From Psychrobium sp051201665 (lineage in GTDB: Bacteria > Pseudomonadota > Gammaproteobacteria > Enterobacterales > Psychrobiaceae): a DNA stretch of 64,000 bases. Numbering within the stretch: the stretch's first letter is position 1; each line of letters starts with the position of its first letter. Where the stretch lies: assembly GCF_051201665.1 (NCBI RefSeq), contig NZ_CP179210.1, positions 3,720,001-3,784,000 on the forward strand. The letters are read 5' to 3'. A model generated the notes under the pieces. The model was given only the letters and a program-made list of their open reading frames with translations, was not told the origin of the DNA and did not search any database. This document shows, piece after piece, positions 34,252-42,321 of the stretch. The position numbers and the translations under genes were made by a program.

Positions 34252-34285
34252 TAACTACTTCACAATCATGTTTGTGAAGTAGTTA
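34252..34285. promoter_or_regulatory. 14 bp perfect inverted repeat, possible operator or attenuator
   Basis: TAACTACTTCACAA, spacer TCATGT, TTGTGAAGTAGTTA. It lies in the 365 bp between the divergent cybB and SEC-C genes, about 115 bp upstream of the latter. There is no T-run, so it is not a standard terminator. The rest of the gap is AT-rich and shows nothing else. Confidence 0.5.
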
Positions 34286-34400
34286 GAAGTAAGATTAATT
34301 GCTGATAGTTCCATCACAGGAGAAACGTGCGATAATAGCGCCGAAATTTTAGTGCTTCACACTAATAACAACCTATATATAAGAATTGAAGGATTTTTAC

Positions 34401-34733
34401 ATGCACGATTTATATTACAAAGGCCGCATTCATACACGAGTGAACCATGTAAAATCTGGCTACAATACTAAACGTGATGTACGTCTTGGCACATCGGAAA
34501 ACCCATTGAGTTTAACAGTGACCAGTGACGAGCGAAAAGACGAAGTGAGCCAACTGGTTGAACAACATGAACTAGTGGCTGATATTTCAGTATCTAGTGA
34601 TGCCATTGAAGACATCAATCAATTAACCGCAATAATTAACACGGCTTCAACTACGACCTTTGAAAAAACACCAGGCCGAAATGATCCTTGTTCATGTAAC
34701 AGTGGCAAAAAATTTAAAAAATGTTGTGGCTAA
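34401..34733 (+). CDS. SEC-C motif small protein (PBPRA1643-like)
   Basis: 110 residues from ATG 34401, which follows GAAGGA. The C-terminus is a complete SEC-C zinc motif (GRNDPCSCNSGKKFKKCCG; CxC...CC), the same zinc-binding tail as on SecA. The N-terminal part (HDLYYKGRIHTRVNHVKSGY, TKRDVRLGT) marks a small conserved family of marine gammaproteobacteria. The function is unknown. It is monocistronic. Confidence 0.85.
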   Translation: MHDLYYKGRIHTRVNHVKSGYNTKRDVRLGTSENPLSLTVTSDERKDEVSQLVEQHELVADISVSSDAIEDINQLTAIINTASTTTFEKTPGRNDPCSCNSGKKFKKCCG

Positions 34734-34751
34734 AACCAACGCAGGAGCATT

Positions 34752-34870
34752 AGGTCTTTGCCTACATGGATAATGTATGGACCCACTCCACCTACTAATC
34801 ACCCGATACCGTTCATCCTCGGCTCTAGCTCCTGCTTCGCCCTACCTCCTAAATCCATTTAGTCGTGAAC
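34752..34870 (-). repeat. Second copy of the dispersed hairpin repeat
   Basis: 34805-34870 matches 15349-15413 with only a few differences, including the palindrome CTAAATCCATTTAG and the end TCGTGAACATAAAAAA. An upstream piece (TGCCTACATGGA) is also shared. Read on the minus strand it begins immediately after the T-run of the fkpA terminator, as its relative follows the CsrB-like RNA terminator. Confidence 0.75.
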
Positions 34871-34872
34871 AT

Positions 34873-34906
34873 AAAAAAGCCGATGAGCATGCTCATCGGC
34901 TTTTTT
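34873..34906. terminator. Terminator of the FKBP gene
   Basis: AAAAAAGCCGATGAGC pairs perfectly with GCTCATCGGCTTTTTT around AT. It serves the minus-strand gene ending at 34924 and possibly the SEC-C gene. Confidence 0.93.
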
Positions 34907-34923
34907 GTTAGAACATTAATATT

Positions 34924-35724
34924 CTAGTGTACGTGACCGTCTTCTGCTGCGTGTGCTTGGCCTTCAGCGGCTGGAGCATCAGTTGCTGCCGGTGGTGCCA
35001 TTTTTTCGACAGAAATCAGTTCAACTTCGAACAACAAAATTGAGTTTGCAGGAATGCCGCCTGTTGCACGAGCGCCATAAGCTAATGCAGATGGAATAGA
35101 GAACTTATAAACTGCACCAGGGCTCATTAATTGTAAGCCTTCAGTCCAACCAGGAATTACACCGCCTAGCGGGAAAGAAATTGGCTCACCGCGATCATGA
35201 GAACTATCAAATTTAGTGCCGTCAGTTAGCGTACCAGTATAATGAACAGTTACGGTATCAGCAGCGGTCGGTTTTTCACCTTCGCCTGCTTTTACAACTT
35301 CATACTGTAAACCAGATTCAGTTGCTTTAACGCCTTCTTTCTTTGCATTTTCGTCAAAGAATACTTTTTCAGTTTCAGCAACTTTAGTCGCTTGAACTTC
35401 TTTCATCTTTTTATCGTAAGCCATTAACGCTGCTTGAACTTCTTCTTCATTCAATGCTGCGTTGCCTTTGATCGTATCTGTAAAACCTTTGATGATAAGA
35501 TCTTTATCAGCTTCAACACCCATTTCAGAAGCTTGCTCTAAGCTTTTGTTAACGTATTTAGCAAATGACACACCAATAGCATATGCGCCTTTTTCGTCAT
35601 CATTTTTTAGTTCAATAGCTGCTGGAGCTGCCTTTGCAACAGGCTCAACTTTCTTCTCTTGATTACAAGCAGCAACCGTTAATAATGCAGCTGCTACTGC
35701 AGATACTTTCAAAATCTTTTTCAT
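34924..35724 (-). CDS. FKBP-type peptidyl-prolyl isomerase (FkpA-like lipoprotein)
   Basis: 266 residues. The start ATG at 35722-35724 follows AAGGAAG; the N-terminus MKKILKVSAVAAALLTVAAC has a lipobox (LTVAAC), so the protein is probably a lipoprotein. An N-terminal dimerisation helix region (about 50-130) leads to an FKBP domain (about 145-245): TVTVHYTGTLTDGTKFDSSH, FPLGGVIPGWTEGLQLM, IPSALAYGARATGGIPANS and LLFEVELISVE. It is an envelope chaperone and prolyl isomerase. The C-terminal tail is low complexity (PAATDAPAAEGQAHAAEDGH). Confidence 0.93.
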   Translation of the reverse strand: MKKILKVSAVAAALLTVAACNQEKKVEPVAKAAPAAIELKNDDEKGAYAIGVSFAKYVNKSLEQASEMGVEADKDLIIKGFTDTIKGNAALNEEEVQAALMAYDKKMKEVQATKVAETEKVFFDENAKKEGVKATESGLQYEVVKAGEGEKPTAADTVTVHYTGTLTDGTKFDSSHDRGEPISFPLGGVIPGWTEGLQLMSPGAVYKFSIPSALAYGARATGGIPANSILLFEVELISVEKMAPPAATDAPAAEGQAHAAEDGHVH

Positions 35725-35934
35725 GAAACTTCCTTTAATGGGATTATCAGCCACTTCATTTTACAAACGGCCATTATTATTAATAATTTTTAGTGATGGT
35801 GTTTATGCCACATTCTAAGCCAGTTATTCAAGTTTTTTAACAAGATAGTTGTTGATTAGCCTGCATTTGAGCCATATCATCGAAGGTAACACTCACAAAT
35901 GTGTCTTATAGATAAAGAAAGTAGGAAAAAGTTC

Positions 35935-36903
35935 ATGTTGAAACGGATATTTTTAATCTGCGTCGTTGCCGTGCTAACCGCCTGTAGTGATTCTGACAAA
36001 CCCGACAAAATGTGGGAGCATGCTACGGATGGTGCATTAGCCGCTGCGATATCTCAAGATGGTAGCTTGGCATTAGTTTCTTCGAGCTTTAATGACCTGA
36101 TTTTATGGGACTTAAACGCTAACTCCCAAAAATACCGATGGGCACAAGGTAGTGAAAACCTCGTTTTATTTACCGCTATTTCCGACAACAATAAATATGC
36201 AGTCTCTGCCGAGAAAGACGCGTTTGTCGTGTGGGATATAGAAACGGGTAAATCACTCACCTACTCCAAGCTTCGTGAATCAACAATTCGTGATATCGCT
36301 ATTGCCAATAACGGTGACTTACTCATTGGCAAGGTCAACGGCGTTGTCGTTCATGTGAATATTTTTAGTGGCCGCCGCATTGAATTTTTGGGTCATAGTG
36401 AAAAAATAAACAGCGTCGCCATTTCATCCAATGGCCGTTATGCACTTTCTGGTAGCAGTGATTACACGGCGTTATTTTGGGATACAAAAACGGCTCAAGT
36501 TATTCACCGCTTTGTCCATCCTACACGTATCACTAAGGTTGCCCTTGATAGCACAGGAAAATATGCGTTTAGTGCAGGTAGTCAGCGCCAGTCTTCCATT
36601 TGGGATTTAAAATCAGGTAAAGAAGTTAGCCGCTTACAATATCAATCTCGCTCTCGTATTTTTAGCGCGGTGAAATTCTCTAATGACTCAAAACAACTAT
36701 TTACTGGCAGTCCAGGTCGTCTACTCAACCGCTGGCAAGCAAGCTCAGGAAAAAAACTAGAACAGTGGAAGGTTACCCCACGAAAAGATTCTCGCCCTGT
36801 TAGCTCAGTTATTTATGCCATTGCACAAACAAAATCAGGTAAACTAGTCACCGAAAGTAGTTCTGGCTATGCCGAATTTTGGACAATAGGCAGTAGCCGT
36901 TAA
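35935..36903 (+). CDS. WD40-repeat lipoprotein
   Basis: 322 residues from ATG 35935, chosen because it begins a lipoprotein signal (MLKRIFLICVVAVLTACSDS, lipobox LTAC). The rest is a run of about seven WD40 blades: DLILWDLNANS, AFVVWDIETGK, DYTALFWDTKTAQ, QSSIWDLKSGK and the H-S-x-x-I-N-S-V-A-I-S pattern (GHSEKINSVAISSNGRYALS). It would form a beta propeller anchored in the envelope. The partner is unknown. SlyX follows after 16 bp. Confidence 0.85.
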   Translation: MLKRIFLICVVAVLTACSDSDKPDKMWEHATDGALAAAISQDGSLALVSSSFNDLILWDLNANSQKYRWAQGSENLVLFTAISDNNKYAVSAEKDAFVVWDIETGKSLTYSKLRESTIRDIAIANNGDLLIGKVNGVVVHVNIFSGRRIEFLGHSEKINSVAISSNGRYALSGSSDYTALFWDTKTAQVIHRFVHPTRITKVALDSTGKYAFSAGSQRQSSIWDLKSGKEVSRLQYQSRSRIFSAVKFSNDSKQLFTGSPGRLLNRWQASSGKKLEQWKVTPRKDSRPVSSVIYAIAQTKSGKLVTESSSGYAEFWTIGSSR

Positions 36904-36919
36904 CCCCCTAGGAAATACA

Positions 36920-37132
36920 ATGAGTAACACCGAGCAACGGATCGACGATCTAGAAATGAAAGTTGCCTTTCAAGAAGACACCATTGAAAGCTTAAGTGAT
37001 GAAATTGCGCTGTTAAATGAGCTTATCGATCGTCAACGCACCCAATTAGAATATCTCGCCACTAAAATAGGTGAAATGGGTCAAACTCCGATGGGCGCTC
37101 AACTTCCAGAGCCTCCACCACCACATTACTAA
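36920..37132 (+). CDS. slyX: SlyX family protein
   Basis: 70 residues, a single coiled-coil (RIDDLEMKVAFQEDTIESLS, LNELIDRQRTQLEYLATKI) and the SlyX C-terminal tail PEPPPPHY. Function unknown. It follows the WD40 gene after 16 bp, and the monooxygenase-like gene starts 16 bp after its stop; the three may be one operon. Confidence 0.95.
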   Translation: MSNTEQRIDDLEMKVAFQEDTIESLSDEIALLNELIDRQRTQLEYLATKIGEMGQTPMGAQLPEPPPPHY

Positions 37133-37148
37133 TCGTAGAGAAACGCCA

Positions 37149-37442
37149 ATGGCAATCACAAGAATCAATCATTTTAGCGCTGCAGACACAAAAGAAGACC
37201 AACTTCAAACATTTCTATGCTCACTTGTACCTTACATTACCAGTTGCGATGGCAACCTAATGTGCGAGGTGCTGAGACAACAAGACAGCGACAACAAATT
37301 TGTAGTGATTGAAAAATGGGAAAGTGTTGAGGCACATCAACAATCGTTAGCCAATTTCCCAAGTGATGATATGCAGGCTGCAATGGCGCTATTTGGTGCT
37401 CCACCAAGTGGCGCAGCTTATCAAAAGGTTGTACCAATTTAG
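37149..37442 (+). CDS. Antibiotic biosynthesis monooxygenase (ABM) domain protein
   Basis: 97 residues. The ABM fold is indicated by INHFSAADTKEDQLQTFLCS, GNLMCEVLRQQDSDNKFVVI and EKWESVEAHQQSL. Members include quinol monooxygenases such as YgiN and haem-degrading IsdG-type enzymes; which applies here is not clear. ATG 37149 is used because the open frame upstream lies inside slyX and the product then begins MAITRINHF. Confidence 0.8.
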   Translation: MAITRINHFSAADTKEDQLQTFLCSLVPYITSCDGNLMCEVLRQQDSDNKFVVIEKWESVEAHQQSLANFPSDDMQAAMALFGAPPSGAAYQKVVPI

Positions 37443-37533
37443 TTAAATTGGTACCGACCAGACCGTTCACCAATAATTCATAAAAAAGCATCTATAATTT
37501 TTCATCACCTAATCTAACACCCACGGACTGACC

Positions 37534-40500
37534 ATGACACGGATCCTCGCACTACTTGCCCTTTTATTGTTAAGTGGTTGTAATGACAATAATTCACCGC
37601 AATCCAACAACGCCAATACCAGCACGGTCAAATCACCTGAAAAAATGGCGAAAGATTATAGTAAAATTAAAGAATTCACGGTTGTTAATAGTGGTTATAG
37701 GGAGTTTAATGGCTTACCTGCCGCTTGGGTGATGTTTAGTAAACCAGTGGATAGAACCAAGGATATTAATCAATATTTAAGCCTTAGTAACAATCAAGGC
37801 TATATGTCCAAAGCTTGGCAACTCGATGAAGAAGGCGTTAATGCCTACTATTCACATATTGCTCCCGACACGAGTTATCGTATTCGTATAGCAGCCTCAT
37901 TAGCAAGCTCAGACAACATAACACTTACTCAGACTCACGATAAAAAGTTCTCAAGCCCAAACCTCTCACCATCCGCTTCTTTTTTGCAACAAGGCTCAGT
38001 CTTAAATCCACATTTTAGTGACGGCTTACCAATCATGGTGGTTAATCAACCCTGGGTTGAGGTGAATTATTACCGTATTAAGCAAGAGCACTATGACGAT
38101 ATTTTATCTTACAATGCCACCAGCAAAATTTACGCATGGTCGGTTGAGCGCCTTGCACGTGATGGAGAATTAGTTAGTACGCAAAAATATGACACCAAGG
38201 CTGAAACGAATCAACGTATAAAGCATGTTTTGGCCACAGGTCATATTGACGCTTTGCGTGAACCAGGCGTATATTTTGCGGTGTTGCGAACCCCAAATGA
38301 TTATGAATCTTATCAAGTGGCTCGTTTTACCATCAGTGAATTAACGCATGAAATTCGTGAATACAATGACTATTACCTAATCACTGTCGCGCAGCAAAGT
38401 GACGCAATGCCTGTCCAAGGCGTGAGTATTCAAGCCTACGATTACAAAAATAAGCCAATTGCCACGCCGCAATTAACGAGTGCATTGGGGCAAGCTAAAG
38501 TAGCAAAGAACAAAAATATTTCATTGCTAACATTCATTAAAAATAATGATTTTAGTGTGGCTAATTTACGTCGTTCACAACCGCTTAACTTAGCTGATTT
38601 TGCCATTAATGGTCGTCAAAATTCACCATTAGAGTTATTTGTATTTGGCGCTCGCGATCTTTATCGTCGTGGCGAAGCAATTACCTATTATGGACTTCTC
38701 AAAGATCAAGATGGTCATGGTGTCAAGCCGTTGCCGGTACAAGCGGTATTACAGGATCCTAATGGTAATGCACTAAAAACAGTGATGTTATCGCCTAAGA
38801 ATGGGCTATATCAGTTTGATTTCAACATCGCGCCGGACGCGCTAACAGGTCATTATCAACTTAAATTTAAACTCGCTAATCAACATTTTAACCACCAATT
38901 TAGCGTTGAAGATTTTATGCCACAGCGTCTGGAAGTTAAATTTAACGGCGCGCTTGAACCATTAACTACTGCTGGTAATACAACACAACCACTGACAGGA
39001 TTATTTTTATACGGCGCCCCAGCTGCAGGCCATAAAGTCGATGGTTTATTGCAATTTAAGTCAACCAACCAAGCTGTCGCTAGTTTGCCTAATTACTATT
39101 TTGGAGAGCATAAAACTCAAGGAATTACCGATAGTTTCGATCTTGATGCCATTACCCTAGATCAACAAGGCAAAGGCGCATTAGTACTAAAAGATCGATG
39201 GCACAACACAAACCAAGCAATGCTCCTCAATGGCTATGCGTATTTGTATGAGAAAAGCGGCCGTAAAGTCACTAAATCATTTCAACGCTTATGGTGGCCT
39301 CATCAGCAAATGATTGGTATCAAGCCTCACTTTGAAGATCTTACCAGCGATAGTGAAACCCAAATTAGCGTTGATATTTTACGTAGTGATTTGGCGGGAA
39401 CACTCGCTAAAGACGATGTATTTGTCAGCCTGATCCGACATCACAAAGAATACTACTGGGAACACAGCAACCAAGAAGGCTGGCAACGTCACCAGCGCAG
39501 TAGTATTTATCCTGTATGGCAAGATAACATTACGTTGAACGATACGGGAGCGACGACCATCACAGCACCTGTCGAATGGGGCGAATATGAATTAGTTGTT
39601 CTATCGACACAAGATAAGCGCGTGTCTCGTTTATTCTTTGATGCTGGTGAAGATTGGTACTGGCGTTGGTCAGATAACAATAATGGTAGTGTTCGACCAG
39701 ACCATATCGCACTGGCGCTTGATAAAGCTTCTTATAAAGAAGGAGATATCGCAAAAGTTAATATCGATGCGCCCTATCAAGGTCAAGCTTGGTTGCGTAT
39801 TGAGAGTGATAATCTACTGTGGCAACAACACGTTATTCTCAATAAAGGACACAACCAAGTTGAGATTCCTATTAAGGATTGGCAGCGCCATGATGTCTAC
39901 CTAACGGCGTATTTAATCACTCCGATGACCCAAGATACTGCAATAAAACGCGCGTTGGGCGTCACTCATATACCACTAAATCGTGATGAGCGACAATTAG
40001 AACTCACCATAGACGCCCCTGAAAAAATTAAACCCAATACCACTGAAAAAGTGACTGTTAACATTGCCAATACCTCACAACAGACCCATGTTGTGCTGGC
40101 GGCAGTCGATGTGGGCGTACTCAATCTACATCAGTTTAAGACGCCGGATCCCTTTGACTTTTTCTTTGATAAACGTCGATACGATATCGCTATTTCCGAT
40201 AATTTAAATGCGATTATTGCGCCAAACAACCATCAAAAAGCCAATATATTATGGGGTGGCGGTGCAGAAATGGATCGTGGTGGACAGCAAGCTAATGCCC
40301 ATGTACAAATTGTGTCCTACCTATCTAAGCCACAAGAAGTCGTCAATGGCGTCGCGACATTTGATGTTCCAGTACCCTATTTTAATGGTCGTCTGCGTTT
40401 ATTTGCCATTGCGTATAGTAACGATGAATTCGCTAGCGTCGAAAAACCAATAACTATTGCAGATGATATTGTTTCTCAGATCAATATGCCGCGATTTTTA

Positions 40501-42321
40501 GCGATTGGCGATAGCGCTACTCTCACCGTTGATTTGACTAATACGTCAGATATCAAGCAGCAACTTGTAGTAGAAATTAATGCGCCTGACTTAGGCATTG
40601 ATGTTGAACGTTCTATTGTTTTAGCGCCAAAAGAAAATCAATCTATTGCTTTAAATGCAGCGCCAATAAATGCCCATCATGGGGCACCAATTTCATTGTC
40701 GATTGTAGGAGAGCATTACCAAACACAGCGCCAATGGCAACTGTCTGTGCGTCATCCTTATCCAGCTCAGCGAACGACAAACAGTAGTACACTTGCTGTG
40801 AAGTCCTCAGTGACATTCAACCCTGATACTGATAATTGGCATAAAGATCTTCAATCGAGCGTTAGCATTGCAACTCGACCACAATTTGAGTTGCGAGATC
40901 AAGTAAGCAAGCTATATGAATTCCCATTGGGATGTTTAGAGCAAACAAGTAGCCGCCTATATCCTTGGCTGGCTTTGCCACCAAAAACCCAGCAACAACT
41001 TGCGAAAGAATTGGTAAATGTTGACCGTAGTGAGCTCATCAATAAGGGGGTATCGCGTATCTTAAGCATGCAAACCTACAACGGTGGATTAAGCTTATGG
41101 GGTAGTAATGGCAACGAGGCCCCTTGGCTAAGTGCGTATGGCGCACAGGTTCTTTTGGCAGCGCAACAGGCGGGGATTTATGTGCCTGAGCAGTCTCTTG
41201 AAAAATTGTTATCTCGATTAGCTCATTATCTCAGACGCGGTAACTTTAGTGGTTATGGCGACATGGCAGACTATCGATTTGCAACGCGCTCATATTCCGC
41301 CATGGTGCTTGCATCGTTATCACGCACTAACCAAAGTCACATGCGTCAATTGATGAAAAAAAGCCGCGATAGTAAATCGCCATTAGCATTAGTGCAATTG
41401 GCAGTCGCTTTCGAATTGATGGGCGATAAAAAACGAGCTTTAACACTATTAAACACCGCTAAAAATAAAAAATTCACCCAAGTTTACAATGGCACTTACG
41501 CGTCTAAGATACGTGATAACGCGATGATCATTAATCTATTGCTTAAACACGAATTAGATGATGTTTGGGCACAAAAACTTGCCTTTAAGCTATGGAAAGA
41601 CAAGCAATCCAGAGATTGGTTTAGTACGCAAGAACGGTTAGCACTAGTGCTTGCAGACTCCCAATTAGAACAGAAATTTGGCGATGAGTTTAATTATCAG
41701 CTAACTGTCGGTGATAGTCAGTTCACTGGCCCAGATAGCGACAATGCCTTTTATCGTATTGACGGTTTGGCCATTACCCAGTCAACGCTCACTAATACAT
41801 CATCTCAATTGTTGTTTGTTGACCAAGTATCTCAAGGATATCCATTAGTCGCTCCAGAGTCAGTATCCAATGGCATGCATATTAGGCGTGACTATTACGA
41901 CATGAATGGTCGCCCTGTTGTGCTGAAGAACCTGCAAAGTGGTCAGCAATTTATCGTTCGAATAAGAGCACAGAGCCAGGGTGACAATGTAAAAGATGTC
42001 ATGGTGATTGATTTGTTGCCAGCGGGACTCGAGATTGAAAATAGTAATTTTGATAGCAGTATTAATTTACGCGATCTAAAAATCGACGGCCGCCCTATTA
42101 TCGATCATATCGATGCTTACAAAATTGACTATCAAGGATACCTTGATGATCGTTATATCGCGTCTATTTCCGTCAATAAATACAATGAAACGCAGCTATT
42201 TTATCAGGTGCAAGTTGTCACCCCTGGCGTATTTAAACATCCACCAGTAATGGCTCAAGCAATGTACCGTGACGATATTAACGCGATTGGTCAAAGCGGC
42301 TCTGATATTACGGTAAAATAA
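37534..42321 (+). CDS. Alpha-2-macroglobulin family lipoprotein (YfhM-type)
   Basis: 1,595 residues. The lipoprotein signal (ILALLALLLLSGC) anchors it, probably in the inner membrane facing the periplasm. Macroglobulin MG repeats fill the first 900 residues (for example FVFGARDLYRRGEAITYYG, then LTGHYQLKFKLANQ). The thioester site is in FPLGCLEQTSSRLYPW at about residue 1134 (C-x-E-Q), followed by the alpha/alpha-toroid domain (LSMQTYNGGLSLWGSNGNEA). It would trap foreign proteases by covalent attachment and protect cell-wall synthesis. It overlaps the start of pbpC by one base, the conserved arrangement. Confidence 0.95.
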   Translation: MTRILALLALLLLSGCNDNNSPQSNNANTSTVKSPEKMAKDYSKIKEFTVVNSGYREFNGLPAAWVMFSKPVDRTKDINQYLSLSNNQGYMSKAWQLDEEGVNAYYSHIAPDTSYRIRIAASLASSDNITLTQTHDKKFSSPNLSPSASFLQQGSVLNPHFSDGLPIMVVNQPWVEVNYYRIKQEHYDDILSYNATSKIYAWSVERLARDGELVSTQKYDTKAETNQRIKHVLATGHIDALREPGVYFAVLRTPNDYESYQVARFTISELTHEIREYNDYYLITVAQQSDAMPVQGVSIQAYDYKNKPIATPQLTSALGQAKVAKNKNISLLTFIKNNDFSVANLRRSQPLNLADFAINGRQNSPLELFVFGARDLYRRGEAITYYGLLKDQDGHGVKPLPVQAVLQDPNGNALKTVMLSPKNGLYQFDFNIAPDALTGHYQLKFKLANQHFNHQFSVEDFMPQRLEVKFNGALEPLTTAGNTTQPLTGLFLYGAPAAGHKVDGLLQFKSTNQAVASLPNYYFGEHKTQGITDSFDLDAITLDQQGKGALVLKDRWHNTNQAMLLNGYAYLYEKSGRKVTKSFQRLWWPHQQMIGIKPHFEDLTSDSETQISVDILRSDLAGTLAKDDVFVSLIRHHKEYYWEHSNQEGWQRHQRSSIYPVWQDNITLNDTGATTITAPVEWGEYELVVLSTQDKRVSRLFFDAGEDWYWRWSDNNNGSVRPDHIALALDKASYKEGDIAKVNIDAPYQGQAWLRIESDNLLWQQHVILNKGHNQVEIPIKDWQRHDVYLTAYLITPMTQDTAIKRALGVTHIPLNRDERQLELTIDAPEKIKPNTTEKVTVNIANTSQQTHVVLAAVDVGVLNLHQFKTPDPFDFFFDKRRYDIAISDNLNAIIAPNNHQKANILWGGGAEMDRGGQQANAHVQIVSYLSKPQEVVNGVATFDVPVPYFNGRLRLFAIAYSNDEFASVEKPITIADDIVSQINMPRFLAIGDSATLTVDLTNTSDIKQQLVVEINAPDLGIDVERSIVLAPKENQSIALNAAPINAHHGAPISLSIVGEHYQTQRQWQLSVRHPYPAQRTTNSSTLAVKSSVTFNPDTDNWHKDLQSSVSIATRPQFELRDQVSKLYEFPLGCLEQTSSRLYPWLALPPKTQQQLAKELVNVDRSELINKGVSRILSMQTYNGGLSLWGSNGNEAPWLSAYGAQVLLAAQQAGIYVPEQSLEKLLSRLAHYLRRGNFSGYGDMADYRFATRSYSAMVLASLSRTNQSHMRQLMKKSRDSKSPLALVQLAVAFELMGDKKRALTLLNTAKNKKFTQVYNGTYASKIRDNAMIINLLLKHELDDVWAQKLAFKLWKDKQSRDWFSTQERLALVLADSQLEQKFGDEFNYQLTVGDSQFTGPDSDNAFYRIDGLAITQSTLTNTSSQLLFVDQVSQGYPLVAPESVSNGMHIRRDYYDMNGRPVVLKNLQSGQQFIVRIRAQSQGDNVKDVMVIDLLPAGLEIENSNFDSSINLRDLKIDGRPIIDHIDAYKIDYQGYLDDRYIASISVNKYNETQLFYQVQVVTPGVFKHPPVMAQAMYRDDINAIGQSGSDITVK

